64,000 nucleotides of DNA, taken from assembly GCA_022775905.1 (NCBI GenBank), contig JALFJX010000027.1, forward strand, positions 1-64,000, written 5' to 3'. Positions 8,488-17,108 of the stretch are shown one piece after another. Position 1 is the first letter of the stretch. Each line of letters begins with the position of its first letter. The stretch is from Methanobrevibacter sp. (GTDB lineage Archaea; Methanobacteriota; Methanobacteria; Methanobacteriales; Methanobacteriaceae). The notes below the pieces were generated by a model that ran no database searches, was not told the origin of the DNA, and saw nothing but the letters and a program-made list of their open reading frames with translations. The translations under genes were made by a program, and so were the position numbers.

Positions 8488-8524
8488 GTATTTACTGAAT
8501 GTTTTCTACTGAATTATTCAAAAC
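8488..8524 (+). repeat. 37-bp array repeat R3
   Basis: Exact consensus copy and the last one in the plus orientation. The next copy, R4, is inverted, so insert 3 is bounded by repeats that point toward each other. Confidence 0.95.
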
Positions 8525-8551
8525 TTATAAACCAGAATATATTCTCTTTTT

Positions 8552-8701
8552 TTACAAACGACTAATTTCATAAAGTATTAATCCACATGTTCGACAATAG
8601 ATTAATTTATGATGAGTATCATAGAGTATCTCCTTGTGTTCATCGCATTCAGGGCATCGCAAACCTGAAACATGTTTATGCTGATACTCATAAATCATCA
8701 T
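8552..8701 (-). CDS. Small zinc-ribbon protein, 49 residues
   Basis: A short frame starting MMIYEYQHKHVSG with a clear four-Cys zinc ribbon: CPEC, an 18-residue linker containing DTHHKLIY, then CRTC followed by GLILYE. The spacing is that of TFIIB-like or phage-type zinc ribbons. The Cys pairs and codon pattern make this the real gene; the overlapping plus-strand frame is a shadow. It probably binds nucleic acid or a protein partner. It lies 27 bp from R3 with its stop toward the repeat, so it is intact within insert 3. Confidence 0.7.
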   Translation of the reverse strand: MMIYEYQHKHVSGLRCPECDEHKEILYDTHHKLIYCRTCGLILYEISRL

Positions 8702-8811
8702 TAAAATACACAACCCATTTTTTTCACCATATGAAAAAAATATATAAATGCAGTATAATAAGTATATACTCCTCTCTCTTCAATATTAAAAGGTGGAAAA
8801 ATAAAAAAAAA

Positions 8812-9066
8812 TTAGAATGTTGATAAAATTATCATAAAATTATATTCAAGACCAAATTTATCATAACATTCTTTTAAATCAGATTCAATATTGTCTTTCA
8901 GAGTATCTAATTCATCTTTAATCATGTTAAATCTAACTTTAAAAATAAATTCAATTTCAACCCCGAAATCATATTTTGGCACATGGCTATAGAAAAGTAC
9001 TACATCTTCATGTTTAGGAATTATAATCTGAGAAATATAATCATTAATCTGTTGTTCATATATCAT
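8812..9066 (-). CDS. Hypothetical protein, 84 residues
   Basis: Overlaps the end of the upstream zinc-ribbon gene by four bases (ATGA), so the two are translationally coupled. The protein alternates predicted strands and helices (VEIEFIFKVRF, then a Glu/Asp-rich helix, then FMIILSTF) and has no Cys. It resembles in length and layout the second gene of the coupled pair in insert 5 (14865-15158), though the similarity is too weak to claim homology. Function unknown. Confidence 0.55.
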   Translation of the reverse strand: MIYEQQINDYISQIIIPKHEDVVLFYSHVPKYDFGVEIEFIFKVRFNMIKDELDTLKDNIESDLKECYDKFGLEYNFMIILSTF

Positions 9067-9272
9067 ATTATCCCTGCTTTTCTTTTTGTGTATTTGATTC
9101 TTTTTAGTTCTTCTACCCAGTCACCTATTTTTTCGGGAAAATGTATTGTTCCTATTTTTCGTGTTTCATTGCTTACAAGTTCACCAGAGTTGATTAATTT
9201 CCTTCTTTTTCTTTGGTATTTGGCTTTGTTGTCTTGAGTGGATTTGCATGTGCATTCTGTGCTGCAGTACAT
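9063..9272 (-). pseudogene. Zinc-ribbon protein, probably frameshifted at an A8 run
   Basis: The visible frame starts MYCSTECTCK and continues into a very basic helix (KAKYQRKRRKL). Just upstream, in another frame, lies the matching first half of the ribbon (RKYCGKTFIKFENKKN). Joining the frames at the run of eight A residues around 9273-9280 would rebuild a CGKTF ... YCSTEC zinc ribbon starting near 9350. Proteins of this shape are common small accessory genes in methanobacterial mobile DNA (from memory, not searched). Either the gene is broken or the run has been miscounted. It is coupled to the 84-residue protein downstream. Confidence 0.55.
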
Positions 9273-9469
9273 TTTTTTTGTTTTCGAATTTTATGAATGT
9301 TTTGCCACAGTACTTGCGTTGTATGTGGCAAAACAAGTTTGAATTGATCCATCTAAACGTGCTGAAAGAGATATAAAAAGATTAATGAGAAAACTACAAT
9401 AACTCATAAAAGTGGATAATAACATTTGTGGGGTTGAGTTATTATCTATTCATTCTACCGAATAAAATT

Positions 9470-9805
9470 TTATAACTCCTTAAGTTCTTCACTTATGAGT
9501 TGATCATCATCAAAAACCTGCTCCAAAACATGAGATGCTAAACATTTTTCAGACTGAATCAATTTACCCTCTTTATTATTTAAATAAATTTTTACTTTTA
9601 TTTTATCAAAAAAAGGTTCACATTCATAATTAGTATGTTTAGTAACTGATTCATAAGTTTCTTTATTTATAAATTTAAAAATGTTTGAAGGATTTTTTGA
9701 AATTTCATCAAACATATCCTTAGTTACAAATGGAGAAATGCGTGGAGCATAATAATGCAAAGAATCATCAAACGATTCAAATTTTTCATTTTGAGAACTG
9801 TTCAT
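9470..9805 (-). CDS. Hypothetical protein, 111 residues
   Basis: Starts with an ATG that overlaps the stop of the truncated upstream gene (ATGA at 9802-9805), showing that this was the downstream member of a coupled operon when the segment was captured. The protein is acidic and soluble (begins MNSSQNEKFESFDD, ends ISEELKEL). No domain was recognised. Its upstream partner is cut by R4, so its native promoter is probably lost. Confidence 0.6.
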   Translation of the reverse strand: MNSSQNEKFESFDDSLHYYAPRISPFVTKDMFDEISKNPSNIFKFINKETYESVTKHTNYECEPFFDKIKVKIYLNNKEGKLIQSEKCLASHVLEQVFDDDQLISEELKEL

Positions 9806-9963
9806 TTTTTAATCTTCCTCCATCTTTTTATATATTTATTTATGGTTTTATCAGGTTTATATCTTTCCCACATATTATTGTAGATATCATTCCAAGAGTT
9901 AACACCAAATCTCATTCCTTTATTCCATTCTTCTCCATAAATTGTTTCTGCTGCATTAAATAC
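9802..9963 (-). pseudogene. C-terminal gene fragment cut by repeat R4
   Basis: A frame that opens directly at the edge of R4 (reading VFNAAETIYGEEWNKGM) and ends in YIKRWRKIKK before a TGA shared with the next gene. In the repeat this frame meets a TGA, and no start codon with a binding site is present, so the 5' part was left behind. The content (Trp-rich, basic C-terminus) is not assigned to a family. It is one of the clearest cases of a repeat border falling inside a gene. Confidence 0.65.
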
Positions 9964-10000
9964 GTTTTGAATAATTCAGTAGAAAACATTCAGTAAATAC
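9964..10000 (-). repeat. 37-bp array repeat R4 (first inverted copy)
   Basis: Exact consensus copy on the minus strand. Genes are cut on both sides: the fragment ending at 9963 on the left and the DUF4013-like gene beginning at 10112 on the right. Confidence 0.95.
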
Positions 10001-10112
10001 CTAAAGCAGTTAAAATTCCATAAATCAAGAAAAATATACCTAAAATTAAAAGTTTTTTAAAATTTAATGTAGGGTATTTAAAAGAATTTTTAAAAATTTC
10101 ACCAAAATTCAT
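9990..10112 (-). pseudogene. N-terminal fragment of a DUF4013-like membrane protein, cut by R4
   Basis: Good start: GGAGG lies 12 bases before the ATG at 10112. The first 38 residues (MNFGEIFKNSFKYP, then LLILGIFFLIYGI) match the opening of DUF4013 membrane proteins, which are normally over 200 residues. The frame then enters R4 and stops at a TGA within the repeat at 9990-9992. A complete DUF4013 relative is at 40554-41270 in this window. So the capture kept promoter, binding site and start, and lost the rest of the gene. Confidence 0.7.
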
Positions 10113-10372
10113 ATTCTACATTCCTCCTTTTAACATGATTTAATGTATATAATACATTGTATAATACTAAAATAAAAACATGATTATTTTATTAATTAAC
10201 AAAAAAAAGTTTAGAATTTATCATGTTTATATTATTAGGAGTATATTAAAAAAGAAATTAAACAGTAATTATTTGATTGATTATCTGTTCATGTTTAATC
10301 AATAGTTATATTAATATTATTTAAAAATAAAAAATGTTTTAAGTTAAATAACTCAAAACATTATAGATAAAT
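10113..10372. other. Gene-free spacer in insert 4
   Basis: AT-rich DNA between the truncated DUF4013-like gene and the 3' end of the adhesin gene. No repeat, hairpin or reading frame worth naming was seen. Confidence 0.4.
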
Positions 10373-12304
10373 TTATTTTCTACGTTTTATTGGATAAATT
10401 AAACTGAATAAAGCTAAAACTAATAAGACTAATGGGTTACCAGTTTTAATGTTATTATCAACTAAATGGTTATTAATTGAAGCAGAGGATTCATGTGTTT
10501 CAATAAGTTTATTTTCCATGTTAGAACTATTTTTTGGAGCATCAGGATATTCTGGAATATCTGGAGAATTACTATTTTTAGTTACCTTAAATGTTGTATT
10601 TGCATAAGATGGATTATAATAATCATTTCCTGCAAAATTAACTTCAACAAAGTAAACATTCTCTGGTAAACCTGGAATAACAATAAATCCACTATTATTA
10701 ACAATAGTAACATTGTACTTTTTACCATCAACAGTAACAGTAACAGGTCCATCAACAGTGGATTTAATGATTATAGTAGCATTCTCACCAACGATAATAT
10801 CTTCAGCAGATACATCCAAAATAACCTTTTCTTTAGTGAATAGACTTAAACTTTTTACCTCATTATCAGTAACAAAAATATATTCTACATTTTGCCCAGA
10901 TTTATTAGTTTCTACATTAACTATTCTGTTAAATCTCGCATCAAAAGTTTGTTGAATGCCATTTGTAATATTGGTATATACATTACTTACAAAATATGGC
11001 AAATAATTAGGATTGAATGAATCATTAGTATTTAACCTAAAAGTATAATTGAATTGTGCACCATTTTCAGTAGATGTTAAATTATTAACATTCATAACAA
11101 AATAATTCTCAAGTATAATTCCATTGACTAATGGAGTATTTTTACCCCACCAATTTAAATTTGCATTGGTATTAATACCGTTATTATCTAAATTAAAGCC
11201 AGTATTATTAGTATTATTTAGAATTCTATTATAATTAATAGTGGTATTTCTTGCTAAATTAGTTACATTTATTGCTTGAGTATTGTTAAAAATAGTGGAA
11301 TTTATAATCCTAGCATTATTTCCTTTTATATTAATGGATAATAGATTATTTGTGAAATTACATCCAATAATATTGCTATTTGAACCTCTTAGTTCAATAG
11401 AAACACAATTATTAATAAAAGATGAATTAATCAGAGTAGTATTAACTGAGAGTCTATAGTTATAAATAGCTCCGCCAACAGGTGAAGTATTATCTGTGAA
11501 AGTTGAGTTAAATATTGTAAGATTTTCATTATCATTATCTTCAATAGCACCACCTTCATCTCTTGCATTATTATTTGTGAATATTGAATTAATAATTTTA
11601 GCGAATATATTTCCATTAATTGAAGAAGCTCCACCATAAGCAGCATCATTATTTGTAAATTTAGAAGAATTTATAAGTAATTCATCATCCAATTGGCTGA
11701 ATATGGCACCTCCACTTCCATACCCTGTTGCAGTATTATAGTTAAAAGTAGAATTAATTACAGTTAATTTGCCATATTCGTGGAAAATTGCTCCACCATA
11801 CTCTGCAGTATTATGGTTAAAAGTGGAATTGATAACAATTAAATCTCCATATTTTTGATATATTGCCCCACCATAAGAACCTTTCCCATTTATGATATTG
11901 ATGTTTTTAAGTGTCAATGTAGTTTTTTCCATATTAAAAATTCTTGCAAGTTTATTACAGTTAATTGTAAATCCATTACCATCAATAACAAGGTCTTTAT
12001 TAATTTTTATTCCATTTATGTAAGCATTATCTATTTTATTGTCGTATGTGTAATTTCTATTTAATTTTATATCACCTGCACTGTTTTTTATAAGGTCATT
12101 CAAGTCTGTGAATGTACCTTCATTTTTGTCAGCAATATTTATCATGTTATCTATCTGTTGAGTATTATCAATATTCGCAGTGTCTATTCCAATACTTGTG
12201 GATATAGATATGTTATCATCTGTTTCAGCATTCACAGCTGAAATTGAAAAAAATAACAGCACTAGGAATATTAAAAATATTTTCTTAAAATTTTTTGATA
12301 TCAT
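10373..12304 (-). CDS. Adhesin-like surface protein, 643 residues
   Basis: A complete exported protein. Residues 1-26 are a signal peptide (MISKNFKKIFLIFLVLL, ending near VNA). Residues 80-400 carry many copies of a right-handed beta-helix pattern with GGAIY and NSTF words, as in Chlamydial-PMP or pectin-lyase-like adhesins. An Ig-like domain follows at about 490-590 (VGENATIIIK, VDGKKYNVTI). The C-terminus has TGNPL, one membrane helix and KRRK, the anchor style of methanobacterial adhesin-like proteins. It probably mediates contact with other cells or the host. It lies head to head with a second, broken adhesin with a similar N-terminus. Confidence 0.85.
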   Translation of the reverse strand: MISKNFKKIFLIFLVLLFFSISAVNAETDDNISISTSIGIDTANIDNTQQIDNMINIADKNEGTFTDLNDLIKNSAGDIKLNRNYTYDNKIDNAYINGIKINKDLVIDGNGFTINCNKLARIFNMEKTTLTLKNINIINGKGSYGGAIYQKYGDLIVINSTFNHNTAEYGGAIFHEYGKLTVINSTFNYNTATGYGSGGAIFSQLDDELLINSSKFTNNDAAYGGASSINGNIFAKIINSIFTNNNARDEGGAIEDNDNENLTIFNSTFTDNTSPVGGAIYNYRLSVNTTLINSSFINNCVSIELRGSNSNIIGCNFTNNLLSINIKGNNARIINSTIFNNTQAINVTNLARNTTINYNRILNNTNNTGFNLDNNGINTNANLNWWGKNTPLVNGIILENYFVMNVNNLTSTENGAQFNYTFRLNTNDSFNPNYLPYFVSNVYTNITNGIQQTFDARFNRIVNVETNKSGQNVEYIFVTDNEVKSLSLFTKEKVILDVSAEDIIVGENATIIIKSTVDGPVTVTVDGKKYNVTIVNNSGFIVIPGLPENVYFVEVNFAGNDYYNPSYANTTFKVTKNSNSPDIPEYPDAPKNSSNMENKLIETHESSASINNHLVDNNIKTGNPLVLLVLALFSLIYPIKRRK

Positions 12305-12570
12305 AATTAATCAAAATCCTAATGAAATTTTTTTAAAAAAAGGAAAAATTATTCTAATTAAAATTCCTTTTATTTTATTCAAAAAAATCTTCTAATTTTC
12401 TTCTTTAAAACTTTTGTTTTATGTAGAGAAATTATAACAAGATTTACATAATATGTTATTTATATTATAATGTTTATACTTTACTGAAATTTTGAATATG
12501 AACAAGATATTTTCTATGTTTTTTTGAATAAAAAGGAGAAGTCTATTGAGAATTTTAAAAAAAATATGAG

Positions 12571-13563
12571 ATGAGTTACATGATTTCAAAGAATTTTAAA
12601 AGAATATTAATAATTTTTATATTATTATTTTTGTCTATTTCTTCAGTATCAGCTGAAAAAGACAATTCTGGGAATTTCACTGATTCAAATACTCTACTTG
12701 ATGAATCTGATATATCAGCTCAAGAGGGTTATTCTGGGACATTCACAGACTTAAAAATATAATTGATGAAGCTGATGATAGGAATATAATAAATTTAGAC
12801 AAAGATTATAGATTAGATGAAAGTGAAAAGGATAGTTTTATTAATGGTATTGGTATTTATAAAAATATTACTATAAATGGTAATAATTATACAATTGATT
12901 GTAATCATATTGTAAGAGTATTTCAAGTTTCAGAATCATTGACATTAATTAATGTAAATATAATTAATGGTTATGCTCCAGGAGAAGATGGTGGGGCTAT
13001 TTATAACGCAGGTACTGTAGATCTTAGAAATTGTTCTTTCAATTTTAATATTGCAGATAAAGAAGGTGGAGCTATCGCCAGTTATAAGATGAATAAAATA
13101 TATAATTGTACTTTTGATTCCAATAGTGCTGGAGATAGAGGAGGTGCAATTTCTTGTTCATATGGGATATCATTATTGATAATTCCACTTTTACAAATAA
13201 TCGTGCTAATTATAGAGGGGGAGCATTATACGCTGAAGGAAAATTAAATATTTCAAACTCAAACTTTTCAAACAATAAAGCATCTTACGGTGGAGCAATT
13301 TCAAATCAAAATAATGCGAAATCCATTATTGCTAATTCTACATTTAAAAATAATAGTGCTTCTAGTATAGGAGGTGCTATTCGTAACAATGGTGGTCAAT
13401 TAGATATAAATGATTCTACATTTGATAACAATAGTGCGGGGGAATATAGTGGAGCAGTATCCAGTTTCACAGACAGTGTAACAGAGGTATATAATTCTGT
13501 ATTTATGAGCAATAGTGCTGGTGATAGAGGTGGCGCTATACGTAATGGTGGAAATTTAATTGT
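12571..13563 (+). pseudogene. Second adhesin-like gene, frameshifted and cut by R5
   Basis: Starts near 12571 (a second ATG at 12580 gives MISKNFKRILIIFILLFLS) with a signal peptide almost like the one of the divergent adhesin. Two one-base losses break it: in the A run near 12752 (the frame that continues reads NIIDEADDRN) and near 13165 (continuing DIIIDNSTFTNN). The rest is beta-helix repeats with GGAIY, GGALY and GGAIRN. The frame then runs into R5 and ends at TGA inside the repeat, so the Ig-like and anchor parts are missing. It cannot be anchored like its neighbour even if the shifts were sequencing errors. Confidence 0.75.
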
Positions 13564-13600
13564 GTTTTGAATAATTCAGTAGAAAACATTCAGTAAATAC
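13564..13600 (-). repeat. 37-bp array repeat R5
   Basis: Exact consensus copy on the minus strand. It truncates the adhesin pseudogene on its left; the right side begins a gene-free 96 bp before the acyltransferase stop codon. Confidence 0.95.
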
Positions 13601-13696
13601 TTTATCCCTTTAGATAGTTTTTTATTATTTATATTAATTATTATACATATATATTTTGTAAAAAAAATAAACAAAGTTTCAATATTATTTTATTAA

Positions 13697-14797
13697 TTAA
13701 CCAACACCAGAAATTCTATTGAGATATGGAATTTTATTTAAAATAAGAATAATACCCCAGGAAAAAATAATTGTTAATATGAATAACACATTGAAAAATA
13801 TTGGATCTCCCCATTGTTTTTCAAAAGAATCTAATGCTACTTTTAATGAAATAAATACAATCATATGACATAAATAAATCCCAAAACTAGTAATACTAAT
13901 TGAGTTAATAACATCTCCTACTTTAGAATCTTTAATTTTATCATAAACCTTTTTAATAGAACCGTGAGATAGAGAAAAATATCTTGCAAATAAAAATACA
14001 AAGCTTACAATTATAATATTCAAGAAACTAAATTGAGAGATTTGAATAAACTTATTTAAATCTAATGAGTTTTTAGCTATGACTGAAACTTGTAATATAT
14101 ACAGAATAATTGATAAAATAAGAAATACAATTGTTAATTTATTTTCATTAATTTTTAGGGATTTAGATGTGAAATCTGTTTTAGATAAATAATATCCTAA
14201 TATAGCAAAAACAAAAAAGAAAGGATAATTAAATGGTTTTCCATAATTTATAAATCCAAAATTCATTAAAACAATAGTAATTAAACTAATTATTAAAGCT
14301 ATTTTAAGTATATTTGGATAAACTTCATTAATCTTATTTAAAATAAAAATTAAAGCATAAACAATAATAAGCATCTGAACAAACCAGTATACTTTTGGAA
14401 TTCCTTTTGGATAACTAACAGTGAATATTTTGAAAAAAGCATCTATAAATGATACTTTTCCACCAAAATAAAATCCCATATTTGCAAAAACATACAAAAA
14501 GATAACGAAAATCAACATCCAAAATACATAAGGAACAACTACTCGACTCATTCTTTTCTTAATAAATTTAATCAATGAATCTTTTCTATTAAGTAATAAT
14601 GCACCACTTATCATTACAAATAATGGTACTCCAATGTCCCTTAAAGAATTAAGAAATAAAGAATAAAACCAAAATGTAGAACCAAATATCTTCTTTTTTA
14701 AGACAATCCCTGCAAAAACATGACACGCAATAACTGCCAAAATTGCAAAACACCTTAAAAAATCAAAATAAAAAATTCGGTTTTTAGTTTTTAACAT
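13697..14797 (-). CDS. Membrane acyltransferase 3 family protein
   Basis: A 366-residue protein with about ten predicted membrane helices and the family signature at the N-terminus: RIFYFDFLRCFAILAV followed by the catalytic His in ACHVFAG. Such enzymes O-acetylate or acylate surface sugars. It is complete within insert 5 with its own upstream region. It is clearly related to the chromosomal acyltransferase at 49307-50386: both begin RIFYFD-LR, both contain GALLLNR and DSLIKF, and both end KIPYLNR-SG. The insert may thus come from a related methanogen genome and supply a variant of a surface-modifying enzyme (inference). Confidence 0.85.
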   Translation of the reverse strand: MLKTKNRIFYFDFLRCFAILAVIACHVFAGIVLKKKIFGSTFWFYSLFLNSLRDIGVPLFVMISGALLLNRKDSLIKFIKKRMSRVVVPYVFWMLIFVIFLYVFANMGFYFGGKVSFIDAFFKIFTVSYPKGIPKVYWFVQMLIIVYALIFILNKINEVYPNILKIALIISLITIVLMNFGFINYGKPFNYPFFFVFAILGYYLSKTDFTSKSLKINENKLTIVFLILSIILYILQVSVIAKNSLDLNKFIQISQFSFLNIIIVSFVFLFARYFSLSHGSIKKVYDKIKDSKVGDVINSISITSFGIYLCHMIVFISLKVALDSFEKQWGDPIFFNVLFILTIIFSWGIILILNKIPYLNRISGVG

Positions 14798-14864
14798 ACT
14801 TTAGTTTTATATTAATAAAAAGATAAGTAATTTTCGTTTAACTACTTAAAAATATTTTTCTTTT

Positions 14865-15158
14865 TTAATCGAAAAAGACAGCATTAATTAAGTTATCTCG
14901 GTAAGTTGTCTCATCTTTTAAGCTTTCAATATGATGGATAACATTTAATTTCAAATCTTCTAGTTTTATACGTGTTTCAATATCATTAAAGTCAACATCG
15001 AATATTAAAACAAATTTAATTTCCATATCATAGTCAAATATTATCCAATTTGGTCCATTAATATCTAAAAGTTGAATGGACCATTTTGCCATGATTTTGT
15101 TAATTTTAAATGTAATATCATTTACATCAAAATTAGCATCTATAAATATTTTTTTCAT
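14865..15158 (-). CDS. Hypothetical protein, 97 residues
   Basis: Second gene of a coupled pair: its ATG overlaps the TGA of the upstream gene by four bases. The protein (starting MKKIFIDANFDVND, with strand-rich EIKFVLIFDVDF in the middle and a helix after it) belongs to no family I recognise. Layout recalls the 84-residue protein in insert 3. Two-gene coupled cassettes of small proteins can be toxin-antitoxin or phage accessory modules, but nothing here proves that. Confidence 0.55.
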   Translation of the reverse strand: MKKIFIDANFDVNDITFKINKIMAKWSIQLLDINGPNWIIFDYDMEIKFVLIFDVDFNDIETRIKLEDLKLNVIHHIESLKDETTYRDNLINAVFFD

Positions 15159-15454
15159 TGGTACAAATCCTGTGAAGCTATTGGTTGGATAGGTACATCA
15201 ATATCTTCCCTGTTAAAAACACCAAAAGCAGTTATTTCTTTTTTAAGAATCGACATTGATTGTGAATATTTATCATTTTCAAGAGAAACTAATGCTATAT
15301 TAAGCCATTCTTCATCTTCTGATAGATATAAACATGGTTCAAATAATTGAAATTTTGAAATAATAGTTAAAAACACATCTCCAATCTCTATCTTATCTCC
15401 AGTATGTTCTAAATTTAATTGTATAATTCTATCTTGAATATTCATTTTAATCAT
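15155..15454 (-). CDS. Hypothetical protein, 99 residues
   Basis: First gene of the coupled pair in insert 5. The start may be the ATG at 15454 or the one three codons later (MNIQDRIIQL). It is a soluble acidic protein with a long helical C-terminus (DKYSQSMSILKKEITAFG) and no recognised domain. About 52 bp separate its start from R6, enough for a short promoter. It appears intact. Confidence 0.55.
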   Translation of the reverse strand: MIKMNIQDRIIQLNLEHTGDKIEIGDVFLTIISKFQLFEPCLYLSEDEEWLNIALVSLENDKYSQSMSILKKEITAFGVFNREDIDVPIQPIASQDLYQ

Positions 15455-15506
15455 TTATGTTATTATTTGAATAATTTTCCAATTAGATTTTCGTTATTTT
15501 TATAAA

Positions 15507-15543
15507 GTTTTGAATAATTCAGTAGAAAACATTCAGTAAATAC
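15507..15543 (-). repeat. 37-bp array repeat R6
   Basis: Exact consensus copy on the minus strand between insert 5 and insert 6. No gene is cut here on either side. Confidence 0.95.
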
Positions 15544-15706
15544 CTAAATGATTTTAACAAATACTCAATTATTCATTAATCACCTGATTTTATGGAGACA
15601 ATAACCAAAAAAACAAACATTACCCAAATCGATTAATTAATATATACCAGATTATAAACAATTATGTAGTGTTTTAATTACACTTTATTTTAAGGAGGAA
15701 ATGTTC

Positions 15707-16510
15707 ATGGATAGATTAAAAGATAAAGTAGCTATCATTACTGGTTCTACAAGTGGTATTGGAATCGGTATTGCTAGATTATTTGCTGAAGAAGGTGCTA
15801 AAGTAGTTATTTGTGGACGTAGAGAAGAAAAAGGACAAGCAGTTGTTGATAATATCACAAAAGAAGGAGGAGAAGCTTATTATCACTTCTTTGATATTAC
15901 TGACACTGACAGTATTGAAAAATTAATTGATGATACTGCAGAAAAATATGGAAATATTGACATTTTAGTAAACAATGCTGCTAATGTAGCTCTAAAAGAC
16001 GGAAGTATTAGTGAATTGACTATAGACATGTGGGATGCTATCTTTGAGAGTGATTTACGCGGTACATTCTATGCTACAAAATGTGTAATTCCATACTTAC
16101 AAAAAAATGAAAATGGTGGATCTATTATAAACATTGGATCAATGGCATCATGTGGTGGGGATTTAGGTTCTACTGCTTATGCATGTGCTAAATCTGGTGT
16201 TGACATGCTTACACAATACACCGCACTCCAATATGGTAAAGATAATATTCGTTGTAACTGTGTACGTCCTGGATTAATAGTAACTCCAGAAAATGAAGCA
16301 AATGTGCCTGAAGTCTTAAGAAACATTTTCTTAAGTAATATCATGGTAAACCGTTATGGTGGTCCAGAAGATATAGGTCATATGTGCGTATATTTCGCAT
16401 CTGATGAAAGTGAATATGTTACTGGACAAATAATCAATGTAGATGGTGGTCTTAACTCCCATGTATCCACATCAGCACAATTTAGAGAGTTAAACTCTCG
16501 TACATGGTAA
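15707..16510 (+). CDS. Short-chain dehydrogenase/reductase (SDR)
   Basis: A classical SDR of about 267 residues. The Rossmann motif TGSTSGIG binds NAD(P), NNAA marks the core strand, and the catalytic Ser and the Y-x-x-x-K (YACAK) follow in the expected order. The C-terminal VTGQIINVDGG is standard. The substrate is unknown; members near this type act on sugars, alcohols or steroids. AAGGAGG at 15692-15698 is 8 bases from the ATG at 15707 but only 2 from the ATG at 15701, so the later start is chosen. It is a self-contained unit inside insert 6 with its own terminator. Confidence 0.85.
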   Translation: MDRLKDKVAIITGSTSGIGIGIARLFAEEGAKVVICGRREEKGQAVVDNITKEGGEAYYHFFDITDTDSIEKLIDDTAEKYGNIDILVNNAANVALKDGSISELTIDMWDAIFESDLRGTFYATKCVIPYLQKNENGGSIINIGSMASCGGDLGSTAYACAKSGVDMLTQYTALQYGKDNIRCNCVRPGLIVTPENEANVPEVLRNIFLSNIMVNRYGGPEDIGHMCVYFASDESEYVTGQIINVDGGLNSHVSTSAQFRELNSRTW

Positions 16511-16537
16511 TTAGTACTTTTTAGTACTAATTTTTTT
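16511..16537 (+). terminator. Hairpin terminator of the SDR gene
   Basis: Begins directly after the stop codon: TTAGTAC (16511-16517) pairs with GTACTAA (16524-16530) across a 6-nt loop and is followed by seven T residues. Confidence 0.7.
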
Positions 16538-17071
16538 ATTTTAAAAATGATTAAATTAAATAAATCATTTATTGTTTATTTTTTCTTATGAAATAAGAAC
16601 AAAACTCACACCCTTAATACTAAAACCAAACATCAATCGAAGACCAGTTTGTCTTAACTGTTTAGGTTACATGAGTATTCTTGTAACTTTGTTTTCGTTT
16701 ACAACTTTTTTTGATTCTGGGGCTTTTTTATCAAAGTTACTGATTTATTAAATTATTCACACCAGTATTATTTGAATCAAAATTAAAATTCTCATTATCT
16801 CTATATTACTGTCATCACCATCAATAACCCTTTTAGCAAAAATAACTCCTAATGAAACAACTAATTACAAATAATTTTCTTTGACATAGAAATAATTTTA
16901 GTAAATTCACGTATTTTGAAACTTGCCAGTATCTTACTTATCATAAGCTCTCATGCTATTAATTATATGAATAATGTGCCTGAATAACTACTTTTAGTAG
17001 ATTCAATTTTTCATTACCTTTTTATCTTCAAATCTGAGAACAGTTTTCATTTTAAAAATCAGCTCATTTAA
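16538..17071. other. Non-coding remainder of insert 6
   Basis: 534 bp with no intact gene. Short degenerate stretches on the minus strand (for example NENFNFDSNNTGVNN) look like decayed adhesin-type coding DNA, but frames are too broken to assign. A third of this insert is therefore apparently passive DNA. Confidence 0.4.
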
Positions 17072-17108
17072 CTTTTGAATAATTCAGTAGAAAACATTCA
17101 GTAAATAC
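17072..17108 (-). repeat. 37-bp array repeat R7 (one mismatch)
   Basis: Matches the consensus except for its left-most base (C instead of G on the plus strand, that is the last base of the repeat in its own orientation). Confidence 0.92.

Noticed and set aside
8587-8823. A 78-residue plus-strand frame in insert 3
   Set aside because: It overlaps the minus-strand four-Cys zinc ribbon at 8552-8701, which has the better coding signature; no binding site precedes it.
9344-9402. A short plus-strand frame PSKRAERDIKRLMRKLQ
   Set aside because: It looks like coding residue, but it is only 17-19 codons with a stop just before it and no start; too short to call.
9730-9996. An 88-residue plus-strand frame running into R4
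   Set aside because: It is the shadow of two coupled minus-strand frames (9470-9805 and 9802-9963), whose ATGA overlap shows the true strand.
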